NCBI RefSeq assembly: GCF_963677725.1
Contig: NZ_OY782507.1
Location: 620,001 to 684,000, forward strand
Direction: 5' to 3'
Origin: an uncultured Cohaesibacter sp.
GTDB taxonomy: Bacteria > Pseudomonadota > Alphaproteobacteria > Rhizobiales > Cohaesibacteraceae
Length of the DNA: 64,000 nt
Program-made: the position numbers and the translations under genes
Notes under the pieces: model-generated
Databases searched by the model: none
What the model was told of the DNA's origin: nothing
What the model saw: only the letters and a program-made list of their open reading frames with translations
Shown: one piece after another, positions 9,555 through 17,033 of the stretch
Numbering within the stretch: position 1 is the first letter of the stretch
How the letters are laid out: the number at the start of each line of letters is the position of its first letter

Positions 9555-10601
9555 TCAGATGCCAGTGCGCTCGAGAAGGTTCAGCCAGTTTTTGTAAGCA
9601 ATCTTTTCAACCAACGCCTCACCAAATCCGCGCACGCGCATCTGGTCGATCAGTTTCTGATTGAGTGACACATCGCAGACGACATCCGGCACCATGGCAC
9701 CGTCATAGTCCGAGCCGAGACCGACCCCATCTTCTCCCAGCTTTTCAACCAAATAGGCAAGATGATCGACCATCAGGTCGAGGGACACATCACGGCTGAC
9801 CTTTTGGCCGTCAGCCCTCAGAAAACCAACCGCATAATTGAGACCAACCAAGCCCTTGCTCTCAGCGATGGCATCAAGCTGCTTGTCGGTGAGGTTGCGG
9901 CGACTCTGGGACAATTTATGGACGTTCGAATGGGATGCCACCAATGGTTTTTCGGTCAGCTTTTGTATGTCCCAAAAGCCTTTTTCATTTAGATGGGACA
10001 TGTCAATCATCACGCCGAGCTGGTTGCAACAGCGCACCAGCTCCTTGCCAAGGTCAGTCAGGCCGGGGCCATGATCCGGGGAACCGGGAAAGTCAAATGG
10101 CACGCCACTGCCGAAGATATTGTCGCGGCTCCAAACCGGACCGATGGAGCGAAGACCTGCGGCATAGAAGGTTTCAAGCGCATTGAAATTCGGCCCGATG
10201 GCCTCGGCCCCCTCGATGTGAAGCACCAATGCCAGAACCTCATCGGCCATCGCCTGCCTGATGTCACTTGTTGACCGACAGATACGCACTTTTCCGGCAG
10301 AGGCCCGCTCCAGCCGGTTGGCCTCGGCAATCATGCCCAAGGTCCAGTCAACCGCGTCCGCTGCACCAACCTGCTTTTGGCGGGCGGCAGGGTCAGCCTT
10401 TTCCGCCTCGCTGAGGTTCGGCGGCACATACATGGCAAACAGACCGCCTGCCAGATGACCTTTTTTCGCCTTTTTCAAATCGATTTGCAGGCTGGGGTGG
10501 CCTTCTACGAAGGAAATGGGCGCGCCAGACCGACGGGCCATTTCAAGCCTAAGCAACGTATCATTGTGACCGTCAAATACGGGTATTGCTGGCTTGGACA
10601 T
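9555..10601 (-). CDS. Membrane dipeptidase, peptidase family M19
   Basis: M19 enzymes are dizinc dipeptidases related to renal dipeptidase; many hydrolyse dipeptides containing D-residues. The 348-residue protein has the metal motif VFDGHNDTLLR at residues 8-18 (H and D ligands), VLHIEGAEAIG (bridging glutamate), MIDMSHLNEKGFWDI and VASHSNVHKLSQSRRNLTD (histidine ligands), all in the expected order. There is no signal peptide, so it is probably cytoplasmic. It is last in a minus-strand cluster with a glutamine amidotransferase and the amino-acid exporter AzlCD, suggesting a role in handling peptides or amino acids. Confidence 0.93.
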   Translation of the reverse strand: MSKPAIPVFDGHNDTLLRLEMARRSGAPISFVEGHPSLQIDLKKAKKGHLAGGLFAMYVPPNLSEAEKADPAARQKQVGAADAVDWTLGMIAEANRLERASAGKVRICRSTSDIRQAMADEVLALVLHIEGAEAIGPNFNALETFYAAGLRSIGPVWSRDNIFGSGVPFDFPGSPDHGPGLTDLGKELVRCCNQLGVMIDMSHLNEKGFWDIQKLTEKPLVASHSNVHKLSQSRRNLTDKQLDAIAESKGLVGLNYAVGFLRADGQKVSRDVSLDLMVDHLAYLVEKLGEDGVGLGSDYDGAMVPDVVCDVSLNQKLIDQMRVRGFGEALVEKIAYKNWLNLLERTGI

Positions 10602-10647
10602 GGCTAACTCCTTTGTTGTTCTTGTGTGGCCAAAGTCTCATTGGAAA

Positions 10648-11376
10648 TCAGGCCTTGGCCGTCTTCATGAAATTAACGACCCATCGCGCCACCAGTTGAT
10701 CGTCCACCGGATCAGTCACCTGCTTGGCGGCTTTATCGGCGTCCTCATCATTCATCGAGACGCCGCGGCGATTTTCGATCAGAAAGGAGATGAAATCAGC
10801 GGGCAGCTCGGGATGCAACTGCATCGAAAGGCCAGATTTGCCATAGAGCAGCATGCCGTTGGGGCAGAAATCACTGCCGGCAATCCGCTTTGCCCCTTCG
10901 GGCAGTTCGATCACCTGATCCTGATGGGAGGCTTGGAGGGCAAATTGACTGGCTTCCCCGTCCATCCAGTCCGGTCGCTCCTCACCGTCAAGGTAAAGGT
11001 TGTAGCCATTGACCGCCATGCCCCACTTTCCATTGGCTTCCTTTGCGACCGTACCGCCCAAGGCTTGCGCCATGATCTGGTGGCCAAAGCAAATGCCAAC
11101 CATCGGAATGCCTGCGGCCAGCGTGGTTCTGATGAAGTCTTCCAGCGCCAGCATCCAGGGCAAACGGTCATAGGCACTCTCTGGCGCTCCGGTCACCAGC
11201 CATGCATCGCAGGCATCTGGTTTTGGCGGCATGTCGCCTTGAAACACGTTGAAGGTTTCAAATGTCAGGCGGGCGTCTTCTGGCGTCAGCAACTCGGCAA
11301 ACATGGAGGGCAAGTCGCCGTAACGCGCTGCGAGGTCTTCTTTCAAGGCAGAGGTCGCCAAAATTCCAATTTTCAT
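10648..11376 (-). CDS. Class I glutamine amidotransferase (GuaA N-domain-like)
   Basis: This stand-alone class I glutamine amidotransferase has 242 residues. The nucleophile elbow GICFGHQ holds C96, and H188 and E190 in LSMQLHPELPADF complete the triad, so it should be active. Similar proteins are often annotated as GMP synthase-like, but no ATP-pyrophosphatase domain is present, so GMP synthesis is unlikely. Some relatives hydrolyse gamma-glutamyl amides; the substrate cannot be told here. It lies 46 bases upstream of the M19 dipeptidase and downstream of azlCD, probably in one operon. Confidence 0.88.
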   Translation of the reverse strand: MKIGILATSALKEDLAARYGDLPSMFAELLTPEDARLTFETFNVFQGDMPPKPDACDAWLVTGAPESAYDRLPWMLALEDFIRTTLAAGIPMVGICFGHQIMAQALGGTVAKEANGKWGMAVNGYNLYLDGEERPDWMDGEASQFALQASHQDQVIELPEGAKRIAGSDFCPNGMLLYGKSGLSMQLHPELPADFISFLIENRRGVSMNDEDADKAAKQVTDPVDDQLVARWVVNFMKTAKA

Positions 11377-11415
11377 TCCTTGAAACCCTGTTTCATTGCA
11401 AATCAGGCGGCGATC

Positions 11416-11715
11416 CTAGCCATTGAAGTGACGCAAGACAATAAGAAGCGCGGTGCCGACCATCACCGTTGGTAACAAAGACATGCGCATGCCCGCAATC
11501 ACCGCAGCAACAAAGGCGAGCCACTCATTGGGTCCACCATTGATAACAGCTGGGGCAACCAGGGTTGTCAGGACAGCGGCAGGCACTGCATCAAGCCCGG
11601 CCTGAACACGCGGATGAATGGTTTCAAAGCGTGAGAGAACCAAGTAACCGCCGATGCGGGTCATGAAGGTGACGATGGCGCCGCCGATAATGATGAGAAG
11701 GGTGCTCGAAATCAT
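11416..11715 (-). CDS. azlD: AzlD family branched-chain amino acid exporter subunit
   Basis: A 99-residue protein with about three hydrophobic segments (5-25, 42-60, 65-98) and the AzlD-type pattern MTRIGGYLV and LDAVPAAVLTTLVAPAV. AzlD is the small partner of AzlC; together they export branched-chain amino acids or analogues across the inner membrane. The start overlaps the end of azlC by four bases, typical of translational coupling. Confidence 0.9.
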   Translation of the reverse strand: MISSTLLIIIGGAIVTFMTRIGGYLVLSRFETIHPRVQAGLDAVPAAVLTTLVAPAVINGGPNEWLAFVAAVIAGMRMSLLPTVMVGTALLIVLRHFNG

Positions 11716-12509
11716 GCCTGTCCCTCTTCATTTTTTGGGGCGGCGAGATCAACGCGGTCGGTCGAAGGATCAAGCGTTTGCGGTTTGGCGCGTCCCGAAG
11801 GCGAGAAAAAGGCAGCTAGCAGCACGCCAGCAATTGCGCCCACAGAGACATGCCAAGGAGACCCGATGGTCTTGCTGGCGATGATCGAAGCAGAAGCGGA
11901 GACGACAACAACCGGCAACCAGAATGACCGGCGACGGAAGCCCAACACCAAGCCCATGAAATAGATTGGCAAGATGAAATCGATACCCCAGCGATAGGAA
12001 TCCTGCAAAAAGTTGCCGAAGATTGCCCCAAGGAATGTCAACAGGTTCCAAGCCAGATAGGTCGGGATCACCAGTCCCAGATACCAGGCAAACTGGACAT
12101 CTTCGCCCTTCTCCGAGCGCTGTTCCGCTTCAGCAAAGGACGGATCGATCAGGAAGAAGTAGCCGACAATCTGCTTTGGCCAAGACCATTTGGCGAAATG
12201 GTGGCCGATGGCAGCAGAATAAAGGATATGCCGGAAATTGACCGCAAAGATCGACAGCACAATGATCCAGCCGGGAATATGCTGTCCAAACAGCTCAAGG
12301 CCAACCAACTGGCTGGCCCCGGCAAAGATAATCAAACTCATGAAGACTGCGTCGAAAACAGTCAAACCGTTCTCGACGGCCAAGGCGCCGAACAATGCCC
12401 CGAAGGGCCCTGCGGTGAGAATGATCGGGACAGAGCGCGCCGCTCCTGCAAGAAACAGGCGCGAGGGCGTCATACTGTCATCTGGGAGTCGTTTTGCACA
12501 CATATACAC
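11712..12509 (-). CDS. azlC: AzlC family branched-chain amino acid exporter subunit
   Basis: The protein has six or more hydrophobic segments and the AzlC core AGPFGALFGALAVENGLT, IIFAGASQLVGLELFG and FRHILYSAAIGHHF. With AzlD it forms an amino-acid exporter. The C terminus is a hydrophilic tail of about 35 residues. The start is uncertain: upstream frame positions give MYMCAKRLPDDS before MTPSRLFLAGAARSVP. The ATG at 12471-12473 (Met13) would match most family members better, but no clear ribosome site decides it. It is first in the azlC-azlD-amidotransferase-dipeptidase cluster. Confidence 0.9.
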   Translation of the reverse strand: MYMCAKRLPDDSMTPSRLFLAGAARSVPIILTAGPFGALFGALAVENGLTVFDAVFMSLIIFAGASQLVGLELFGQHIPGWIIVLSIFAVNFRHILYSAAIGHHFAKWSWPKQIVGYFFLIDPSFAEAEQRSEKGEDVQFAWYLGLVIPTYLAWNLLTFLGAIFGNFLQDSYRWGIDFILPIYFMGLVLGFRRRSFWLPVVVVSASASIIASKTIGSPWHVSVGAIAGVLLAAFFSPSGRAKPQTLDPSTDRVDLAAPKNEEGQA

Positions 12510-12640
12510 GTTATAGACGGGCGGAACCTATCCGTCTTATAAATAGATTTTGAATTTTCATCAATAAATTTGATCAATTACCCTTAGGCGATACCATGCT
12601 TTGCAGCCAACAGAAGCAAAAGCTGGAAGGATAGCCAAGC

Positions 12641-13093
12641 TCAGCGCAGCTTGCCTTCGATGACATAGCCAAGAATGCGCACGACCTGCTCAGGCGTTTT
12701 GGTGACAGCAAGGGCGGCTGCGTCGACTTCTTTCAAGGCGTGCTGATGTTCGTCATTATGCATGATGATGATTGGCTTGCCCATCGCGGCGGCATAGCCT
12801 GCATCAAAGGCAGCATTCCACTGGCGGTATTTTTCACCAAAGCGGACGACGACAATGTCGGCAGCCTCAATCAGGGTACGGGTGCGGATGGCATTCATTT
12901 GCGCGCCCTTGTGATCATGCCAGAATTTGCTCTCTTCGGCTCCGAGGATCTCGACCCCGCAATCGTCAGAGGCCCCGTGGTCGGTCACGGGGGCGGAAAA
13001 GGTGACTGGCAGATCGAGCGCTTTCGCTCCAGTTTCGATTTCCTCGCGCCAGTTGGTGTGAATTTCTCCTGACAGATAGACAGACCAATTCAT
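12641..13093 (-). CDS. YtoQ family protein
   Basis: The 150-residue protein begins MNWSVYLSGEIHTNWREEIE, the recognisable start of the YtoQ family. It continues with DDCGVEILGAEESKFWHDHKG and VVVRFGEKYRQWNAAFDAGY. The fold resembles nucleoside 2-deoxyribosyltransferase-like proteins, but I know of no proven function. An upstream in-frame start adds 15 residues; the ATG at 13091-13093 is chosen because AAGGGGAG lies eight bases before it. Neighbours (azlC and a MerR regulator) give no clear hint. Confidence 0.88.
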   Translation of the reverse strand: MNWSVYLSGEIHTNWREEIETGAKALDLPVTFSAPVTDHGASDDCGVEILGAEESKFWHDHKGAQMNAIRTRTLIEAADIVVVRFGEKYRQWNAAFDAGYAAAMGKPIIIMHNDEHQHALKEVDAAALAVTKTPEQVVRILGYVIEGKLR

Positions 13094-13167
13094 CTTGCCA
13101 CTCCCCTTGAGCCATTTTCGTTGCGATCTGGCCTCCAAGGGCCCTTCTGACAGGTCTTCTATAGACG

Positions 13168-13578
13168 TCAGTGCTCACTCAGGCAATGGCTGTGATCGGC
13201 AAGGCTTTCGATGACGGAGCACTGGGAATTGCAGTGTTCGTGACATTCGAGCATGCGTCCGAGTTCGGATTCCAGCCGCTGGAGTTTGCCAATGCGTTGC
13301 TGCACATCATTCAAATGGTCCTGAACGATGGCTGTTGCCATACGGCAGGCTTTGGAGTCCTGCTGGCTCAAATGCAGAAGCGAGCGGATATCATCAAGCG
13401 AAAAACCCAGATCACGGGCGTGCTTGATAAAGACCAGTCGTTTCAGGCCCTCTGTTTCATAGCGCCGCTGGTTGCCCTCGCTCCGGTCTGATGGCGCCAT
13501 CAGACCGATTTGTTCGTAGTAGCGGATGGTTGGCACCTTGACGCCGCTTGATTTGGACAATTCACCGATTGAGAACAT
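13168..13578 (-). CDS. MerR family heavy-metal-responsive regulator
   Basis: The 136-residue protein begins MFSIGELSKSSGVKVPTIRY and continues YEQIGLMAPSDRSEGNQRRY, a standard MerR winged helix-turn-helix. A dimerisation helix covers residues 80-112. The metal site is rich: C78, C112, C116, C120 and C132 plus H113, H115, H129, H131 and H136. C78, C112 and C120 sit near the ligands of CadR/PbrR-type sensors (Cd, Pb, Zn). It is divergent from a metal cation transporter, and a MerR-type promoter lies between them, so it should activate that gene when metal binds. Confidence 0.93.
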   Translation of the reverse strand: MFSIGELSKSSGVKVPTIRYYEQIGLMAPSDRSEGNQRRYETEGLKRLVFIKHARDLGFSLDDIRSLLHLSQQDSKACRMATAIVQDHLNDVQQRIGKLQRLESELGRMLECHEHCNSQCSVIESLADHSHCLSEH

Positions 13579-13593
13579 TGTGTCTTTTCTCTC

Positions 13594-13624
13594 TTGAAGC
13601 TCTAGTCACTAGAGCAATTATAGT
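13594..13624 (+). promoter_or_regulatory. MerR-type promoter/operator for the cation transporter
   Basis: A -35 box TTGAAG (13594-13599) and a -10 box TATAGT (13619-13624) are separated by 19 bases, the overlong spacer that defines MerR-activated promoters. Centred in the spacer is a perfect dyad, GCTCTAGT-C-ACTAGAGC (13599-13615). This strongly predicts activation of the gene at 13683 by the divergent MerR protein, and autoregulation. Confidence 0.9.
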
Positions 13625-13682
13625 CATGTCTAGCGATAGAAATCCAGCTCCTGCACAAGGAGCCAGTTAGAAAGGCCGACCG

Positions 13683-14405
13683 ATGAGTAGCTGTTGCTCC
13701 CAACCATCCCAGCAATCCCCCGCCTCCTCTTGCTGTGGCAACACCAAGGAGTCTCATCACGAGCATCATCATGGAGAGAGTCATGCGTCAGCCTGTGGTT
13801 GCTCGGGCAATCCGGTGTTTGACGGGATGGATCAGCGCTACAAGACGATTCTCTGGACAGTGATTGCGCTGAATGGCGGCATGTTTGTCATTGAATTGAT
13901 GGCAGGCAAGTTGGCAGGGTCACAAGCCTTGCAGGCGGATGCGCTGGATTTCCTCGGAGACAGTCTGACCTATGGCATGAGCCTCGCCGTGATTGGGCTA
14001 AGCTTGAGGGTCCGCGCAACGGCGGCGATGGTCAAGGGCATCAGCTTGCTGCTGATGGGACTTTGGGTGTTTGGTACGACGCTTTATCAAGTGATGTTTC
14101 TTGAGATTCCTCAAGCGGAAGTCATGGGCGTGATTGGCATAATGGCCCTGGCAACCAATCTTGGTTCCGTGTTGCTGCTGCGCCGTTACAAGGATGGGGA
14201 CGCCAATGTCCGTTCGGTCTGGCTGTGCTCGCGCAATGATGCGATTGGCAATGTGGCCGTCATGGGGGCCAGCCTGATGGTGTTCTTCACCAACTCCGCA
14301 TGGCCCGACATTCTTGTTGCCATTGCCATGGCTGGCCTGTTTCTTCGCTCTGCGCAATTGATCCTGGTTCAGTCACGGCGGGAATATCGCCAAAGCCACG
14401 CCTGA
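13683..14405 (+). CDS. Metal cation transporter, cation diffusion facilitator-like
   Basis: A 240-residue membrane protein with a Cys/His-rich cytoplasmic N terminus (SSCCSQ, SCCGNTKESHHEHHHGESH, CGCSG) and about six transmembrane segments. The intramembrane sites LQADALDFLGDSLTYG and CSRNDAIGN replace the two HxxxD pairs of classical CDF proteins. This marks a divergent but widespread subfamily annotated as a Co/Zn/Cd exporter. Control by the MerR promoter upstream supports metal efflux. No cytoplasmic C-terminal ferredoxin-like domain is evident; the chain stops soon after the last helix. Confidence 0.88.
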   Translation: MSSCCSQPSQQSPASSCCGNTKESHHEHHHGESHASACGCSGNPVFDGMDQRYKTILWTVIALNGGMFVIELMAGKLAGSQALQADALDFLGDSLTYGMSLAVIGLSLRVRATAAMVKGISLLLMGLWVFGTTLYQVMFLEIPQAEVMGVIGIMALATNLGSVLLLRRYKDGDANVRSVWLCSRNDAIGNVAVMGASLMVFFTNSAWPDILVAIAMAGLFLRSAQLILVQSRREYRQSHA

Positions 14406-14527
14406 ATCGGGCTATATGGACTTGCGCAACGCCCATTTCCCTGGTTCTCGCTTTTGTCGATCCGTGATACCCTAACCCACAAATTTCTAATCATCTTTTG
14501 AATTTGCTTGGCTTATTGGGGGGTTCC

Positions 14528-15106
14528 ATGCGTTGTTTTTACTCGTTACTGGCCAGTCTGTTTCTGGCACTCAATATTCTTGGTGCAAGCGCTTCTTATG
14601 CTGCGGATCAGTCCGAACGCCTCAAGGAGGTCGACGCCTTGATCAGTTCCGGCCAACCGAAGGCGGCCTATGGGCTTCTGAATGAGGTCGTTGATGATTA
14701 TTGGCAGAAGATGCCAATGTTTGTACGCAAGGCCACTTTCGCGACCAACATTACCGGCTATGGCACCTTCTCTGAGCGGGCTCCGATCTTCAAAGTCAAT
14801 GAGCCACAGGTCATCTATCTCGAACCAATTGGCTTTGGCTATGGCAAACGGGACGACGGACAAATCTTTGCCGCCTGGGCTGTCGATTATAAATTGTCAG
14901 ATCCGCAAGGAAAGAGCCTCTTTGAGCGGGCCGACTTCCTTAATGTCGATGTGCCCCTCGGCCTGCATAATCGGGAAATCCATTTAACGCTGACGATCAA
15001 TCTGACCGGCCTTAAACCGGGCAATTATATTTCCCATTATGATCTGAGGGACAAGAATTCCGAAAAGCGGACCAGTTTCTCCCTGCCCTTTGAGGTGGTC
15101 GAATAA
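14528..15106 (+). CDS. Secreted protein of unknown function
   Basis: The 192-residue protein begins with a clear signal peptide (MRCFYSLLASLFLALNILG then ASASYA before the likely cut). The mature part has a short helical stretch (ERLKEVDALISSGQPKAAY) followed by a beta-rich domain (VIYLEPIGFGYGKRDDGQI, FAAWAVDYKLSDPQGKSLF, HLTLTINLTGLKPGNY). No cysteine motif or lipobox is seen in the mature region. I do not recognise the family. An upstream ATG would add ten residues; the chosen ATG has GGGGGG just before it and starts the signal peptide cleanly. Confidence 0.8.
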   Translation: MRCFYSLLASLFLALNILGASASYAADQSERLKEVDALISSGQPKAAYGLLNEVVDDYWQKMPMFVRKATFATNITGYGTFSERAPIFKVNEPQVIYLEPIGFGYGKRDDGQIFAAWAVDYKLSDPQGKSLFERADFLNVDVPLGLHNREIHLTLTINLTGLKPGNYISHYDLRDKNSEKRTSFSLPFEVVE

Positions 15107-15112
15107 TGAAAA

Positions 15113-15137
15113 GGGCGTCTCCGATTGGAAGACGCCC
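15113..15137 (+). terminator. Terminator-like hairpin
   Basis: GGGCGTCT (15113-15120) pairs with AGACGCCC (15130-15137) a few bases past the stop at 15106; only a weak T run (CTTTT at 15142-15146) follows. It lies between two convergent genes. Confidence 0.6.
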
Positions 15138-15166
15138 TAAGCTTTTCCAGTATACATAGATCGCGC

Positions 15167-15496
15167 CTATTTGATTGTTGGCCTGATACTTGCCGTCTGG
15201 ATGTTCTTTGGCACTTTATTGTGGTTATGCTGGGCAACTTCGTAGCCCATTTCAGACATTTTGGTATGAAGCTGATCGACAACCATTTTGCTGCCATTGG
15301 CCACCACACCGACTGATCCAGCCACGAGCAAGCAATAAAGGCCAAGCTGCATGCCGCTTCTCTGGATCGACCGAATGGGATCCATACCGGCAATATGCCT
15401 CTTGGCCTTGATGACAAGTTCGCTGGCCAATGTAGAAGACGCATTTTTGAAAACATCGATGTTGATGGGTTTTGCACGTACCTGATTGATTTTCAT
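15167..15496 (-). CDS. Hypothetical single-pass membrane protein
   Basis: A 109-residue reading frame begins MKINQVRAKPINIDVFKNAS, with GGGGACAG a few bases upstream as a ribosome site. It has one hydrophobic segment (LGLYCLLVAGSVGVVANGS, about residues 51-69). A basic region precedes the segment and a polar His/Asn-containing tail follows. No family is recognised. Other frames overlap here, but this one has the best start context and amino-acid make-up. It faces the secreted-protein gene convergently. Confidence 0.6.
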   Translation of the reverse strand: MKINQVRAKPINIDVFKNASSTLASELVIKAKRHIAGMDPIRSIQRSGMQLGLYCLLVAGSVGVVANGSKMVVDQLHTKMSEMGYEVAQHNHNKVPKNIQTASIRPTIK

Positions 15497-15793
15497 CTGT
15501 CTGTCCCCGCCTGAATACTACCTGTTTTATTTTGTTTCATCCATTAAACGCGCTGACCGTGCATAAGGTTCAAATTTTTAGGTCAGAATGAAGGATAAAT
15601 TCTCTGCGGGGAGTAAATGTAGGCCCGAATACTGCTCGTCTTACGCGTATTCCTGGCAACAGGGTTTTCAAAATATGAACATGCAGGTGTTCGTCATGAA
15701 GAGGAAGCCGACTATTTGCAATCGACAGAAAACGGTCATGTTCACCGTCGAGATCGGCATGCAGCCTCTGGATGGATCATGGACACAGCACGC
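15497..15793. other. Intergenic region without recognised gene
   Basis: About 300 bases between two minus-strand genes. A short plus-strand frame (15588-15797) has a poor composition and no family resemblance, so it is not called. The promoter of the gene ending at 15167 should lie in the left part. Confidence 0.5.
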
Positions 15794-16099
15794 CTAATAG
15801 ATCTGATCGTCATCATCTTTGGGCAGCATCATCACGGCCATTCCCATCGCAACACTGCAAATGGTGATCAACAAGCCAAAGAACAAAAGAGCCATCGGAA
15901 TGATCGGCTCTTCGCTGCCAAAGATCAGATCCTGCAATCCTGCGGCATTGGTCAGGATCAACCCGGTAAAGATAATGACGGTTGCCACCAGCCCGATGAT
16001 CCAGTTGATCGCCAAGAGGCGCATCAGTGGATCGTGAATGATCCCCTTGATGCCTTTTTCCAACCGCCGCTCTGGCGGCACGAGATCCTTGATCGGCAT
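15794..16099 (-). CDS. Hypothetical two-helix membrane protein
   Basis: The 101-residue protein begins MPIKDLVPPERRLEKGIKG and has two clear transmembrane segments (INWIIGLVATVIIFTGLIL and IPMALLFFGLLITICSVAM), with a very acidic end (DDDDQIY). I do not recognise the family. An in-frame ATG 23 codons upstream exists. The ATG at 16097-16099 is preferred because AGGGAG lies about eight bases ahead and the extra residues look unlike coding sequence. It stands alone between the hypothetical gene and the PadR region. Confidence 0.65.
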   Translation of the reverse strand: MPIKDLVPPERRLEKGIKGIIHDPLMRLLAINWIIGLVATVIIFTGLILTNAAGLQDLIFGSEEPIIPMALLFFGLLITICSVAMGMAVMMLPKDDDDQIY

Positions 16100-16207
16100 A
16101 AATCCGCTCCCTGGGGCAAGCCTGTATGGTGTCACTGCTAATAGTCGCTGCTTCTCAGCGACAATCAAGCATTTACCCTGAGGCGCTTTGACGCATACCT
16201 GTCATGC

Positions 16208-16232
16208 ATATATCGCATCGATATATGCGATA
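16208..16232. promoter_or_regulatory. Overlapping dyads upstream of padR gene
   Basis: Two overlapping inverted repeats are seen: ATATATCG-CAT-CGATATAT (16208-16226) and TATCGCAT-N6-ATGCGATA (16211-16232). They lie about 105 bases before the PadR start in AT-rich DNA. PadR regulators often bind palindromes at their own promoter, so this is a reasonable operator candidate; binding is inferred. Confidence 0.6.
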
Positions 16233-16336
16233 GACAAATATATCAAACGAGCATATATTGACCCTGAATATAGTAATAAACCCTATTTCCTTATTGAGGA
16301 ATACGATTTTTTTCAGGATTGAGATCAGGATCATCC

Positions 16337-16945
16337 ATGAATGTACGCAGCATCTGCCTTGCCATTCTCTTTTGTGGCGACAAGACCGGTTATGACATCC
16401 GCAAAGCCTCAACTGAAGGCAGTTTCAGTTTTTTCGTCGAGGCGAGCTATGGATCGATCTATCCGGCGCTCAACCGTCTCGAAGCAGAAGGGTTGGTGAC
16501 CTGTCAGCATGAAGCGCAGGATGGCAAACCGGCGCGCAAGGTCTATTCCATCACCGATGCCGGACGGGCATCTTTGCTGGTTGAACTGATGCAGCCACAT
16601 AAACCTGATATCTTTCGATCGGAATTTCTCATGATCTCACTCTTTGCGGGTCTCATGAAACCCAAAGATGTCGAGGTCGCAGTCGAACGCCAGATCAAAC
16701 AACTGGAAGAAGAGATAGAACAGATCGAAGCCTGCTCACCCGATGAAAGCAAGCACGAGGACTGTCATCTGGACGGAGAGCAGGCTCAAATCTTTCAGAA
16801 TGCGGGAATGTGGGCCCAAAATTACGGACGATCTTGTGTTGAAGCGGCGATTGACTATCTAAAGGTTCATGGTGTGGAGCTTGTGGCACTGGCAGAGGAA
16901 GGTCAGGCCACAAATTTGGTCTCAAGCGAACAACAGGCAAGCTAA
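16337..16945 (+). CDS. PadR family transcriptional regulator
   Basis: The 202-residue protein has the PadR winged-helix domain (NVRSICLAILFCGDKTGYDI, SYGSIYPALNRLEAEGLVTC, KPARKVYSITDAGRASL) and a C-terminal helical dimerisation domain with the coiled-coil-like stretch KQLEEEIEQIEACS. It fits the larger PadR group that controls membrane exporters. The start is the ATG at 16337; an upstream frame start adds only six residues and lacks a better ribosome site. It lies 90 bases before an RND adaptor/pump pair on the same strand, so it probably represses that operon and itself. Confidence 0.93.
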   Translation: MNVRSICLAILFCGDKTGYDIRKASTEGSFSFFVEASYGSIYPALNRLEAEGLVTCQHEAQDGKPARKVYSITDAGRASLLVELMQPHKPDIFRSEFLMISLFAGLMKPKDVEVAVERQIKQLEEEIEQIEACSPDESKHEDCHLDGEQAQIFQNAGMWAQNYGRSCVEAAIDYLKVHGVELVALAEEGQATNLVSSEQQAS

Positions 16946-17033
16946 TTTCAGCTGCGGGCAACTTTGTCCGCGGATCCCTATTCTATTGTGTGACGACACT
17001 TTTCACTAAGTGACATGAACGAGGATAACTCTT

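Noticed and set aside
15588-15797. Small plus-strand protein of 69 residues
   Set aside because: No ribosome site, unusual composition and no recognisable domain; overlaps the end of a better-supported minus-strand gene.
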